Both the position numbers and the translations under genes were made by a program. 64,000 nt of DNA from NCBI GenBank assembly GCA_022496805.1, contig CM040092.1, positions 17,998,113-18,062,112 on the forward strand, read 5' to 3'. Position 1 is the first letter of the stretch. Every line of letters begins with the position of its first letter. The notes beneath the pieces were generated by a model. The model made no database searches, was not told the DNA's origin, and saw only the letters and a list, made by a program, of their open reading frames with translations. Source of the stretch: Pohlia nutans (Eukaryota > Streptophyta > Bryopsida > Bryales > Mniaceae). Positions 1 through 10,929 of the stretch are shown one piece after another.

Positions 1-3000
1 GATCACGACGATCAAGGTGGACTATCTTCCTCCAAAATTCGATGGAGACGTAGTGTACGAGTTTCTTGCCGCCTCGCTTCACACGTCTCACACTACAGCA
101 GAACTATGCACGGAATGGATAAGAGGTACGATGGCCATGTGTGGACGAGGACTATGACAACTAATATTTCCAATCCATGGCGCTTGTCGTTCCGATTCTC
201 GATTTGTGTAGGCCATTTGGAGTGTCGCAACAAGGAGTGCGAGTATTTGAAGCGTGCCCACCGCACATCTCCATTAAATGATACGGAGTTTGAAGGCTGT
301 ACGTGGAAGCCATTCATGGTGGAGGGGTCGCCTCCAATGGACTCCACTTTGGTCTGCAAGGTCTGCAAAGAGCCTCCCACCTGCGTGAACAGCTGTAGCG
401 CTAAAATATACTACGTGCATGGTAGGCCGAACGTCACAAGGGCTTGCATTCATCTTGGACATCACAAGCACCCGGTGAAGGTTGGAGACTGCCGAGATAC
501 CAAGTCCAAGATCAACACTGTCATCGGGGAGCAAATCCAAAGAATACCATCCGCGACCAAGAGCGCAGTCGTCCTTGAGGCCAGCAAGGAACTTTTAGGT
601 GAGTTTCTTCTACGTTCTGAAGACGAACGGCACAAAACTCTTAGTTTGGAAGATCTCGTGCCGATTCTTGATAGGTTCAAAGACATGGGATCTCCGAGCA
701 TTAGGAATAAAGTTGTCACATTCAGATACCTCAGGAGGTATGGTGTCATGGACAGTATCACCAAACTTAGAGGGCTCAGCAATTGGGCGTTTGTCCAAAC
801 AAACATGTTCCCTGGACAAGGTGAAGATTCCGACAAGGTCTTCATTTTCAAAACGTCCGAGATGGGTCCGGGTAGTGGTGTGGATTTGGTCAAGAGGATG
901 CAAACGGGAGGAGATCTTGAGAACTGTTGGATCATGTTTGACCATGTCTAACGTGTGAAACATTGGACTACAATGGGTTGCCATGTTTACGACTCTACGT
1001 ATTGTCGTGTCATGACCATTGCATGCTGTGACATGCAATTGGAAGACACAGCTGCTCAGATTGTCTTCTGGAAGAACCTGAATGCTGTCATGGAGAGGCA
1101 TGGCATTCCCAACCCACAATTCATGGGATTCATGGCGGATAGTGCACAAGCCAATTGGAATGCACTGAGGATCATTTACGGAAATGGGAATCCGAAAGAT
1201 CCAATGGCGGATTGGGAGAGGACGTGCTACTTTCATTGGTCTCAATCCTTCGAGAAGCATAACAAGCAATACATCGTCGAAGAATTTCGAGAACAACACA
1301 AACGCCTTTGCATGCAGTATAGAGATTCCACGACCATGGCTGAGGCCGATATGAGATACCTAGCCATCAGGGCTTGGTGGCTGTCTTCTGGAGCTACATC
1401 CGAGACATCGTTGAGACACTTGGATCTTTGGCTAGCCTTCTGGCACTTCAGATATCGACAATGGGGTGGCTGCATGTAGTTTGTGAGTACACTCTCCCCT
1501 TCACTGTCTCCTTCCAAAGCCGTGCTTTCTAATATTTTCTACTGACATTCGTTTTGATGGACTTCTACAGAACCTTGACGAAGAGGCCTTAGCGGACATG
1601 CCGTCCTGCAACCTTGCCGAGACTATGCACAACAAGTGGCTTCAAGCGTCTGGCAACAGAGGTAATGACCTCTACGTTGCCACTGTCGACGACTACATAC
1701 GCGCGTTTATGCAGGTAGTTGCATACTACCAATTCTTAAAGGGAGACATTGGAGGATCCAGTCCCAGCAAGAACGAGCTTAAGCTAAGAAATGCACAACG
1801 ACGAGCCAGAAGCACGGGCGACCCTAAAGTGCTCAAGGAGGCGATGCTAGATATGCCCGGAGCTGATGAGTTTTGCATCCGTGATCCTCACTTGGAAGGA
1901 GAAGAGGTTTTTGGCTCAACAAAGCGAAAGCCAGACCTGCCGCTTGGAGACGACGGTGAGTCCCATCGACCAGATACAGTGAACTACTCTCGGCCCCGAG
2001 CATTGAAACGAGCTGCTCTCAATAGAGTAGCGTCTCTACCTGCAATAGCCGAGGGGAAAGAATCCGAAGAATCAGAGGTCATCGCATCACTCAAGGAGAT
2101 TTCAATATCCCCCGTGATTCCATCCTTGCCCCCTGTCCTGGAAAGTGGTATTCAACATGTTACCGCGGTACAAGAATCCACTGTGAACGAGCGACTTTGG
2201 CACATTGCTCGGCTGTCCAAAACGAGTGCCAAGTCGTGTTGGGCAATGAGAGCAGTAACTAAGAAGAAGTGCGTAGCCAAAATTGTCCGGAATTCGACTA
2301 ACACCCCCGCTCCAACATACACCGGTGAATGGCTGAACGTGAGGTTGGGCAGGGAGATGACTGAACAATTCTTCTTTTGCCCTGATGATATCGAGAGGTG
2401 CGTGAAGGGCACTCGACGCAAGTGGGTGAGGCACTTTTTGTCCACGGAACCAAGGCCGCCAACTCCCGATGTGTGGCCTGTGAAGCTGGGAACCAACCTC
2501 AAACTCAAGGAGATTCAAGCGCTCGAAGCTGCAGGATTTCAGCTCCCACAGAAAATTCAAGTGTCTCCAAGGAGTCTATTCTCCGATGCACCACTTCTTC
2601 CAGATATGTCCGCTGTCCCTGTGCCATGTGATGCCGACCGATATCCTGGAAAGCGGAAGTCCAAGAAAGTTCGCCGTCAAGCCAACGTTCCCACCTCCAA
2701 GCAGAGTCTCAGCATCGATTCCTCCAAGATTTTGAAGGCGAGAATCGACAGCGTTACAATGGTTCCACACCCAGGCTATGGATGCATCATAGCTTTGGAC
2801 TCTGGAACTCTTCCTATTGTGACACAATACCAGATTACAGTGAGCTCTGAACCAGCATGCACATGTCCTGCATTCAAACAAACCATGGTCAAGTTCGGTA
2901 AGAAAGGTGGCTATTTCAGCTATTGCAAACACATTTATTACGTCTTCATAAAAGTGTGCAAGCGTGACCCCAACGTCGACTTATTCATGCATGCCCCGAC

Positions 3001-3064
3001 TTTCAGCTTCAACGAAATCAAGCTCCTTCTCGAAAGTGGAATATTGACCCGTTCTAACTCGTAG
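1..3064 (+). pseudogene. MULE transposase, decayed, two exons
   Basis: Mutator-like transposase, which would cut and paste the element in the nucleus. From the ATG at 106 there is a Cys-rich N-terminal region with ECRNKEC and LVCKVCKEPPTC motifs. A DDE-type region follows, with GFMADSAQANWNA at about 1126-1165. After an intron comes a Cys-containing domain at about 2190-2480, then a SWIM finger (CTC...CKH, 2858-2932). The intron is 1483-1570 (GTGAGT to CTACAG) and joins in phase. Breaks: in-frame TAA at 949-951 (the B copy has a Lys codon there) and TAG at 1477-1479 just before the intron. A second frame at 2-154 also looks coding (KVDYLPPKFDGDVVYEF), so there is probably a frameshift near 125-155, or another exon, and the gene extends left of the window. 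Family assignment is secure; function is probably lost. Confidence 0.8.
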
Positions 3065-4012
3065 GCATTTTATTTAGTATATGGACGAAGTCCACATTTG
3101 ATTATCACTTACGCTTTATTATCACTTGTTTGGGAATAGTTATTGAGAGTGAGCAAGACTGTTAGCCAAGGATGGCCACTAGCAATGCACTTGTTGGAGA
3201 TAAAATTGCACTGCAACCCTAGTTCAACCCTAGAAACTACTCCGCTGATTTAATTTAGTATGTAGTCCACGTTTGAATTTCAAGCCAATTTTGTTTTTTT
3301 TCCATACTAATAACAGACGACGTTGTAGAAAAACATAAGGATAATATTAAATCTTTGTTTGTGATTGAATTTATAAAGAATTTATGTTTTGACTTGAATC
3401 AAGCATCCTAACTAAATATTGGTAATAGTATTAGCGAATTGAACCGTAGAGATGGAATCTAAAATATAAATGTCAAACCGATATTCATGTGGTCCATTCT
3501 TGATTATCAATAGTCACGCGTGGACTGTTTCCAATTGTAATGATCGTGATTGATCTCAAGATTATTTTATCATTTGTTTGGGTCCACCTTTTTGGGCACA
3601 AGGACGAATTCCTTCTAGTCTTAGACCATTCGCTCTGATATTTTTGATGACTATGTCATAATGGCTTTGGACCGCGAAGGTCTACTTCCATCTCGCCAAG
3701 CCTTTACTCTCTACTTCGTTTGATACCACGGATGTTGTGTCTATGTTGGTTCGTGCCAGCAGCAGTGATGATTATATTGTATCTGTTCTAGTGCAAATCG
3801 CAGTCTGGATTGCTAAGTTGCAGCATCCACTAAAGTAGCTTCGAAGTCATAGCTACTTGTTGGTGCCAGAGCTTGGGAAAATTTACAGACTCCTGTCTGA
3901 CTTCCCAAACTTTATTTAATTATAGTATGTTGTAGTACATTTATGTTTGCAACAAACCCTACGTAGTATGATTGCACCCCTGAGCTTCCAATACTCTAAG
4001 GTCATCTACATA
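3065..4012. other. Non-coding stretch inside MULE A
   Basis: Between the tail-to-tail transposase and the 265-residue gene. AT-rich, stops in all frames, no long repeat. The phrase ATTATCACTTGTTTGGG near 3117 recurs in degenerate form near 3563, suggesting an old duplication. Confidence 0.5.
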
Positions 4013-4810
4013 TTAGAATTTCTCGCAATTTTCAATTGAGTCCCAAAACAGAGCCTTGTCTGCATCATCAAAGTGTTCCTGCAGTGCAATCGATAACTCC
4101 TTCGGAATAACCTTCTTCACCTCGATGTTGCAAGGGTCCGGTAGGCCTAGCAACTCACATATGTAGTGTGACCACATCAGCCGCCATACCATCGGGTCCC
4201 TCGGAGAGTCGTCCCAAATATCACAGGGAACTCCATACCTTTCTAGAACATCTTCGTCTAATAACATGACCGCCAGATCTATCCAATGAGTTTTGCAATG
4301 TGGAAATTCCCACAGCCACAATTCCACTGCTCCCTCGACTGAGGCAATAGGGTACTGCATCTGGAATGTGAACCCATTCCTAGTGACTTCGGGATACACT
4401 GACTTGTTCCTACCGCCCAATCCTTCCCATTCATTGTCTAGCAAAAAATCGTCAATCTGTCGAACTCCATGTGATGAGTTCAACAAGCCGTAAGCTCTGT
4501 ACTGACCAGCACAAAGCATCCAGTAGTATCCTTCCGGGTCGTCCCCCCTTGTCTGCAGCACACCGAATTCCACGGACCCGTTCCTACCTTGGACTTCTAG
4601 CTCCACCATTATTGATGACGCTACTAAGCCAAAACGAACAGCGAGATCTAGGGCCGAAACTCGAGCGTACTTATCCCAGCCCATTTCTACTACCATAGGA
4701 ACCTCGTGACCTATAACGTAGATGCGGGCCATGGAGACAAACGGAAACACGACAGCTGCAGCAGCTAATGGATCGTGATGGAGATTGCCTGCAAGTTTAG
4801 GGAGAGGCAT
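4013..4810 (-). CDS. Uncharacterised 265-residue protein, MULE A passenger
   Basis: Single uninterrupted reading frame from an ATG at 4810 to TAA at 4013-4015. I do not recognise the family. The product is globular and acidic, without low-complexity stretches. It is rich in Trp and aromatic residues, for example YYWMLCAGQYRAYGLL and WLWEFPHCKTHWIDLAVMLL, and has a weakly hydrophobic N-terminus (AAAAVVFPFVS) that is short for a membrane anchor. It lies 0.95 kb beyond the transposase on the opposite strand, inside the inferred bounds of MULE A. It could be an element-encoded accessory protein or a captured host gene. The open frame contrasts with the broken transposase beside it. An intron-containing 5' extension cannot be excluded. 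Confidence 0.6.
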   Translation of the reverse strand: MPLPKLAGNLHHDPLAAAAVVFPFVSMARIYVIGHEVPMVVEMGWDKYARVSALDLAVRFGLVASSIMVELEVQGRNGSVEFGVLQTRGDDPEGYYWMLCAGQYRAYGLLNSSHGVRQIDDFLLDNEWEGLGGRNKSVYPEVTRNGFTFQMQYPIASVEGAVELWLWEFPHCKTHWIDLAVMLLDEDVLERYGVPCDIWDDSPRDPMVWRLMWSHYICELLGLPDPCNIEVKKVIPKELSIALQEHFDDADKALFWDSIENCEKF

Positions 4811-5326
4811 ACCATTTGGACGGCATATCTATATGCCTTTGATATCTTTGATATCTAAAATTGCACCATGATGCCACTTGAACTATGCCAACAATAACTT
4901 TAGAATATAGCAAATTTTGCGGCGTTCACCCCTAAATACTCGTAGCCGCAATCTTATACATGGTCACTCAGATTAGCATTCTTAGTGCACCTTAAACTGA
5001 AATTCAAATGGCTACCATAATTCCTAAACCCGGCGCTTTCGGCTGTATGCAACAAACCTTTGACCAAGTTGCAACAATGCTGCGCTTTCTATATAAATAT
5101 ACCATCTTGCAATAGAAGAGTCTATAATATAAGATAGACCAGCCGACGGCCTGTCTGTCGAACCAGAGCCTTTTTCTAACCACACATCTGGATGTCAGTT
5201 CCATAGGCATTTTCATAGTCTAAGCCCTTAACAGATTAGAAAACATATACGTCGGTTTGGGAGACTATCATATTGGTAGACGTCCTGTTGGATGGGCGTG
5301 GTGTCTATGGTGGGTCTGCAGTTATC
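4811..5326. other. Non-coding stretch inside MULE A
   Basis: Presumed 5' region of the minus-strand gene. Contains the phrase GATATCTTTGATATCTAAAA near 4840 but no convincing TATA box. Nothing else recognised. Confidence 0.4.
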
Positions 5327-5725
5327 ATGGAGAGCTTGTTAGATGGGGTCGTCGACATCACCAGTGTCTGCGATGACGCTATACCATTTCAGCCTGCTAT
5401 TCAAGTGGAGATAGATGGGCAATACGAGCAGCGCTCTACTTTGGTTGACCGCGGCAAACAACGTGCGAAATTGATTGAGTGTGATGAACCAAAGGTTGCG
5501 TTTGATTCGGATCACAATAACGATGCACGCATTGTCAATCATGCATACTCCAAGGTTGGCAACATTCCTCCTGGTACATATTCCAAGGATTTGCTGGGAC
5601 ACAAGTCTGATCCTGCTGTGATGAAACCGTTTAGTAGGGATTTCTCGCTTGGGAAAATGTCGAACGTTAGGCTGATAGACTCATACAACCGGAATGCAAA
5701 TGTGAAACGTAGACCATACGGTTGA
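5327..5725 (+). CDS. Possible small protein, 132 residues
   Basis: Open frame from an ATG at 5327 to TGA; the frame is open upstream to about 5273. The translation is charged and has normal composition (motifs VAFDSDHNNDARIVNHAYSK and KDLLGHKSDP) but matches no family I know. It sits between the 265-residue gene and the right end of MULE A. It may be a genuine small gene, a terminal exon, or a chance frame. Confidence 0.3.
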   Translation: MESLLDGVVDITSVCDDAIPFQPAIQVEIDGQYEQRSTLVDRGKQRAKLIECDEPKVAFDSDHNNDARIVNHAYSKVGNIPPGTYSKDLLGHKSDPAVMKPFSRDFSLGKMSNVRLIDSYNRNANVKRRPYG

Positions 5726-5847
5726 TCGCAAAATCAGACTTGCCTTAAGTGGTTGGACAACATGTACCTCAACTTCTAATAAAGAGATGCATTTGAAAAG
5801 TTTGTTTCTCACCTCTGTAAATGATGTTTTCGACCGAGAAAATCAAG

Positions 5848-5902
5848 TTTACCACAGTAAAAATATCATAAATGACTACATTTTAATTTTTACTGTGGTA
5901 AA
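5848..5902. repeat. 17-bp perfect hairpin
   Basis: Arms TTTACCACAGTAAAAAT (5848-5864) and its exact reverse complement (5886-5902), separated by 21 bases. A direct repeat GTTTTCGAC flanks the hairpin (near 5826 and 5909). The structure is MITE-like or a subterminal hairpin of MULE A. Two palindromic ATATTCGAATAT motifs follow at about 5935-5965. Confidence 0.7.
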
Positions 5903-5996
5903 AAAACTGTTTTCGACGTGAATTTACCTATGTAATATTCGAATATGTCAGAGAATATTCGAATATTATGTTATTTTTGGTAAAAGTCTGACAATT

Positions 5997-6075
5997 ATCC
6001 GTTCTCCGCTCTCCATTTTCTGCTCTGCTCTCCGCTCACGCTCTCCCACTCTCCGCTCGCACGGTAGCCGCCCTC
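5997..6075. repeat. MULE A right terminus, CTCTCCGCT repeats
   Basis: Repeated CTCTCCGCT / GCTCTCC words end in CGCTCGCACGGTAGC (6054-6068). The same arrangement closes element B at 21834-21907, and an inverted version opens B at 10549-10577. This supports a shared terminal inverted repeat. Confidence 0.65.
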
Positions 6076-6910
6076 TAACCACTGCCTACTACAGCCCAGG
6101 ATACACAAACAACATCCTTGAAACCCTCAATGCGGCGGGACGCCCCAAAACCCTCACTGCTTCGGCTGCGCTCGCGATTGCCTCCGCCGCCACTGCATGC
6201 ACGATCGATGCAACAATTGAACACTGTCAACGCACGATGAGCATGGACACACTCCCGGCGACCTCCACGCACGATGTCCCCCTCCGGTAATCAACTTCTG
6301 CCTGCAACAACATGGGTATGTCCTCCCTCACGCGTCGCACATATACTCCCCCCCCCCGCAGGTACCTATCACCGTGCCGAGGCGGGACCTGTCACCGTGG
6401 GCTGCCGAGACCCTCAGCCGCGGGAGCAGGTGAGGCGCCGGGACCCTCAGCCGCGGAAGGAGGTGCCAGTCGGGTTTGGCCTCGTACCTGCTTGGCAATC
6501 GGAGTGGAAGCAGGCGCTGCCGCGATGGCCTTTGGAGCAGGCGCTTGAAGACGTCTAACAGCATCCAAGGGTTTGAACAACCGCTCGCTCCGCCGCAGTT
6601 GGGTCCTGCAACTTTGACGTGTCTCCTTCATCGTTGCAGTAGGAGGACTGATCCTTGCAATTTGTTCAACAAAGTTGGTGAACACATAGAGAGCTGCCTC
6701 TGTCACCTCACACTCTCGCACTTGTTTTGGTTCACTGTCTCTAAATCCTACAACTCTATCATGCTCTATGAATTGTGTAGTTACTCCCATGTTTGAATGC
6801 TCTATGTTAAATCAAATGCAGTACGTTAGGGTTTTGGATGACCCTAAGATACTGTGCTAGTCCTACCTGCGCACGTTCCCTGTATCTACGGTGTGTTACG
6901 CAGAGCTAAA
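6076..6910. other. No gene recognised
   Basis: Moderately GC-rich flank to the right of MULE A. Short overlapping frames on both strands look like compositional noise. A C-rich run lies near 6350. Probably CACTA flank or older host sequence. Confidence 0.35.
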
Positions 6911-7560
6911 GTAGGTGAGACACGTGGATTAGGGATGGGTTAAATTCCTTCCCAAGACTTTCAACGTGGAGACAGACATGCAGACATCCCGACGTTTGTC
7001 CAGACATCCCCACGTCCGTGGAGACATCTCTGCAGACATAGGAACCTTCACAATGATGTCCGCAACTACATCGCTGGAGACATGCGACGAGACATCACCC
7101 CGTGAGAAGTGTGTAACGCATCTGTAAAGTAGGGCACAATAGGGATGGTGTACAGTCCATTCCATGACTCTCCACGTCTCCCTTCTTCCCACGACTGTGC
7201 ACGTAGAGAGAGACGTGCAGACATCCCCATGTTCATAGCGATGTCCGCGGAGACATCTCTGAAGACATCCCGACGTTCACAAATACATCAATGTAGACAT
7301 CCCAGCAAACATCACCACGTCAGAAGTGTGTAACGGTGCTGTATAGTAGGTCACAGTAGGGATGCTGAAAATTCCATTCCATGACTCGCCACTTCTCGCT
7401 GCACACATATGTGTGTCGTACATCAGAGATATGTCCCTGTAGAGATGCAGGAAGACATCTGAAATATTAGAAACAAGTCCTTGTACTTATGTTTGGAGAC
7501 ATCTAGACGCAAGGATGGATGTCTGATGTCCGACATTGTCAGGCGTGGTGCCTCTGACTG
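6911..7560. repeat. 218-bp tandem repeat, three copies
   Basis: Units start at 6911, 7129 and 7346, each with GTAGG-CACA-TAGGGATG. The first two are preceded by, and end with, AGAAGTGTGTAACG. Inside are many AGACATCC / GACGTCC words. The third copy decays toward 7560. Short clustered motifs like these are typical of CACTA subterminal regions. Confidence 0.75.
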
Positions 7561-7565
7561 AGAAC

Positions 7566-7885
7566 GCGTTTATGTGAACCAAAGTTTACGTGAACTTGAA
7601 TTCACATGAACCAAAGTTTATGTGAACCAAAGTTTATGTGAACCTCATTAGAACCAAAGTTACATGAACCAAAGTTTATGTGAACCAAAGTTTATGTGAA
7701 CCTCATTAGAACGGAAGTTTATGTGAACCTCATTATGAACTTCAATTAGAACCTCATTAGAACTTCAAGTTCACATAAACTTTGGTTCATGTGAATTGGA
7801 ACCTCATTAGAACGGAAGTTTATGTGAACCAAAGTTTATGTGAACCTCATTAGAACCAAAGTCTATGTGAACCAACGTTTATGGC
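7566..7885. repeat. Degenerate GTTTATGTGAACC tandem repeat
   Basis: More than ten copies of a 13-27 bp unit built from AAAGTTTATGTGAACC and TCATTAGAAC, with inverted copies near 7760-7795. Followed near 7890-7930 by two copies of a GACATTGAAGTCTACAATTTTGT phrase. Likely a CACTA subterminal repeat. Confidence 0.75.
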
Positions 7886-8737
7886 ATTGAAGTCTACAAT
7901 TTTGTCCGACATTGAAGTCTACAATTTTGTGTGACATGTGTGATATGTGTGAACATTGTCCCATGTGGGCGCTATTACAAATTATATAATTTCTTAGCTT
8001 AAATTTAAGTATCCTGTGATCCTATTTGTGTACACATGTCGGACATGTCTGCACTGTCTTTCTACATGGCTATTCGTCCGCCACACTGGTCAGTTGGCGA
8101 TGTAATTGGTGAAGGACATCGTACATGGTTTAGGGTTCACAGTACAGAAGGGCATACATGATTTTCACGGTACACGGGATGGTCATATATGCAATGCGTT
8201 ATAAGTTCGATGAGTAGATGATGGATGCGTACAAGAATACTGAATGTGGTGCACCCTACACCGCATAAATGCCTGATGAACAAATTGGGTGCTGCCCCAT
8301 TGCAATGAATGCAGAAAGGAGTCGCTCTATAGAACGAGTACGGTTGTCCCAGACATGACCCTGTCATGAATGACATCTATATGAACGCGGGGATGTCTAT
8401 GTGACCACCGCGACGTTACAGACAACGTAGTCGTAGACGTCTCCAATGTACTGTCACTGAGGATTACCAGTTTACCACTGAGTCCTCACTTACAACTGCC
8501 AAATACCGACACTCATAGTGACATGCATCATAGATGTCATCGTAGATGTGCCCGTACAGAGATGAGGATGTCATCGTAGATGTCACCGTATAGAGATGTG
8601 GTTATCATCGAACATTGTCAGAAATGTTGTCGCTGTGATTCCAGAAGACTTGGCAACGCTGACATTCAGTTCTGCATGCACATCATGTTTGATTTGCCAC
8701 GATTACAGGGCCTGTGATCCGTATCTGTGCCGTCAGC
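7886..8737. other. CACTA internal non-coding region
   Basis: No convincing gene. Phrases such as TCATCGTAGATGTC and GTATAGAGATGTGG recur between 8390 and 8610, continuing the subterminal repeat style. A plausible 3' splice site (CCACGATTACAG, ending near 8708) precedes the next frame. Confidence 0.4.
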
Positions 8738-9085
8738 ATGGCGTTGAATGGGGAGACATGGTCCGATGTGGAATCCGTGGGAGAGTGCGATCATCCATAC
8801 GAACCATATCCATTCGAAGAATACGATGTACAGCATGCTACGTACTTGCAGCGGCTAGTGCTTTTACATAGCCAGCACATGTATTTCTACAAGCGTGGTT
8901 TCTTGAACACCGAGGATTTCATGCCCGAGACCGTGGACGATTTGTACAACAATAACATGTACAACATGTCCTGGTTCTATGATGGTTGTTATCCTTTTGA
9001 CACTTGGGAGGCCAACTATGACCACTGGCTGTATGACCAAGTGTGTATTGCAATGATCCAGGGAGACAATGTAGCGTCACCTTAA
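8738..9085 (+). CDS. Small acidic protein or 5' exon of the CACTA element
   Basis: Frame from an ATG at 8738 to TAA, 115 residues, strongly acidic and aromatic (ECDHPYEPYPFEEYD, DLYNNNMYNMSWFYDGCYP). It lies 0.7 kb upstream of the TNP2 start on the same strand. It could be a separate small element-encoded protein or an upstream exon. No family recognised. Confidence 0.4.
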   Translation: MALNGETWSDVESVGECDHPYEPYPFEEYDVQHATYLQRLVLLHSQHMYFYKRGFLNTEDFMPETVDDLYNNNMYNMSWFYDGCYPFDTWEANYDHWLYDQVCIAMIQGDNVASP

Positions 9086-9800
9086 AGGCATTCTATGCGG
9101 ATTACATTATGGAAAATACACATATTTTTTGCATGTCTCCATTGAGGATGACGCTAATACGGTGTCCACCAAGGATGGAGAGATTTGGATGTTGTACGCA
9201 TGTGCCATGGCTATGTACAGAGTTTGTCATATATCATGCATGCAGTATTGTATATGTTATGATTTGGGTGTCTGAAATAAAGCTGATATGACGTATGATG
9301 AATGCATGGGACGTGAAGCATCCCCAATGGCACAAACTGAATCATCATTATTTATGGTTTCGTTGCAGACCGTGTTGCGTGTGGCGATGCGGTTGCGCAC
9401 ATCGTGTACGGTTGGAATCATCGACGCTTCTGTAGACGACTACAGTGATACGGAAGGCTTAACCAGAACGTCCCATCGATATTGACGTGCACGGCTGTCG
9501 AGGACAGTGGAAGCAGACAGTGGTCAGTGACCTACACATGGCAGTGCGTCGGGATGTCCGTCGGGATGTCTGTCAGGATGTTCGGACGGATGTCCGTGTA
9601 ACGTGCGGACGTTCGCATAGACATTGTCACAAACGTCAGTGCGTTCGCAAAGACATGGTCATAGACGTTATGTAGGAGAGGATGACATTGACCAGCACGA
9701 TGCACTACTGTAGCCATGTTCCCATTGCCACGTTCCGGAAGTTCTGTATTGCAGATTTTGTCTCATACATTATGTACTTCTTGGCAGGAACGTTATTGCC
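9086..9800. other. Leader or intron upstream of TNP2
   Basis: Stops in all frames. GATGTCCGTCGGGATGTC-type words at 9550-9600 and GTTCGCA-AGACAT words at 9610-9665 resemble the subterminal motifs. Confidence 0.4.
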
Positions 9801-10547
9801 ATGAGTATGGACATGCGTCGCCGCGGCGCAAGAATCCGAATCAATGCTGACGGACGGACAATGCGTCACATCCCTCTTGCTGACCTTATCCTACAAACAG
9901 AGCTACGAGTGGCAACCACGGAAAACATAACAGCATACCACTGCCCTTGCCGCAACTGTCGTGGCGGTCGACGCAAACGCATCAACGTCATCCGAGAGCA
10001 CCACGCGTCAGTGGGTCGAGACCCCTTTTTGACGAAGTCCATCATCGGTGGGGACCCAGCGGACGGATATCCAGCAGACGGAATCTGGGTTGAGGACATT
10101 GCATTTGACGACGACGTTGTAGAAGATGGTCCTATCGTTGGCGCTGATGATGTCGTGACAGACGTCGTTGAAGACGTCCCCGGACATGATGATGTTACTG
10201 CTGACGCAACTCCACTGGATGAGTATCACGAAGTCCAGCGGCAGGTCATGGAGGCCCTGGACCGCGGTGATGCACTGCACAGGGATGCAGAAGGCGAACC
10301 CAATGTGGTAGAGAATGATGAGCTTGGTAGCGACACGCTGGATGGCCTGCAGCGCTTGTACGAGCAAGCGACGACACCGCTGTATCCGGGATCGAAGACC
10401 AGTGTTGTGTCCGCTACAATCGTCATCCTGAACATGTGTGTTGTGTTTGGTGTGAGCAACAATTTTACAACTGAATTGTTGCGGTATTTGGCGGAAGACT
10501 TACTACCGGACGGCAACAAGCTGCCAAACGGGGGTGCTAGTATGTGA
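9801..10547 (+). pseudogene. CACTA TNP2 transposase, N-terminal part (interrupted)
   Basis: N-terminal portion of a TNP2-type transposase, the enzyme that binds and excises CACTA elements. Basic N-terminus, then a Cys cluster YHCPCRNCRGG at about 9934-9970, like the transposase-associated domain. An acidic linker follows, then LYPGSKTSVVSATIVILNM and LLRYLAEDLLPDGNKLPN, the conserved lead-in to the TNP2 core. Native sequence ends at 10529; codons 10530-10547 belong to the inserted MULE B and end in a stop. The frame resumes at 21918. The start at 9801 is the first Met in frame; earlier exons are possible. Confidence 0.85.
10520..10529. repeat. Target-site duplication of MULE B, left copy
   Basis: GCTGCCAAAC, repeated exactly at 21908-21917. 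Ten bases is within the 8-11 bp usual for Mutator-like elements. Both copies fall in the same TNP2 codons. Confidence 0.85.
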
Positions 10548-10548
10548 G

Positions 10549-10577
10549 CACAAGAGCGGAGAGCGGAGAGCGGAGAG
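10549..10577. repeat. MULE B left subterminal GAGCGGAGA repeats
   Basis: Three GAGCGGAGA repeats, the inverse of the CTCTCCGCT repeats at the right end (21834-21880) and at the MULE A right end. Confidence 0.7.
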
Positions 10578-10929
10578 CCTAGGATTTTTTGAGAATTTTT
10601 TCTGGCGGTTTAGAAAAGTACCGATGACCGTGGGGCGAGGGTGTATGACCGTGGGACCATTAGGAATGATGATTTAGTGATTTAGGATTCTTAATGTTGT
10701 ATCCATGCAAAATAAGTTTGAATTTTAGATTAGCATTTAGGGTTTAGGGTGAGCTCAATCGTGATTTAGGGTGAACGTTGTAGAAAGTATATATCAATTC
10801 GTGAAGGCATTAAGGACCACAAAAGACATTGACGTGAAATAAAAATGTTAGTATGAGAACATAAGTGTAGTGGCCCTTTTAGTCTCACTACCAATCATAA
10901 GATAACATAGAAATGCAAAATACAATACA
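10578..10929. other. MULE B subterminal non-coding sequence
   Basis: Contains several ATTTAGG / GGTTTAGGGT words, too few and scattered to be telomeric. No gene. Confidence 0.4.

Larger units (their letters stand above)
1..6075 (+). mobile_element. Mutator-like element A (left end outside window)
   Basis: Seen: a Mutator-type transposase with a SWIM zinc finger at 1-3064, an unrelated gene on the other strand at 4013-4810, and a CTCTCCGCT-rich terminus at about 5997-6075. The terminus shares CGCTCGCACGGTAGC (6054-6068) with the right end of element B (21886-21900). In B, seven more bases follow before the target-site duplication, so by analogy A ends near 6075. Inference: A and B belong to one family, and A is an element carrying an extra gene. 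The left terminus and left target-site copy are not in the window. Confidence 0.6.

Noticed and set aside
10730..10790. Interstitial telomere (TTTAGGG)
   Set aside because: Only two or three scattered TTTAGGG words, not a tandem run.
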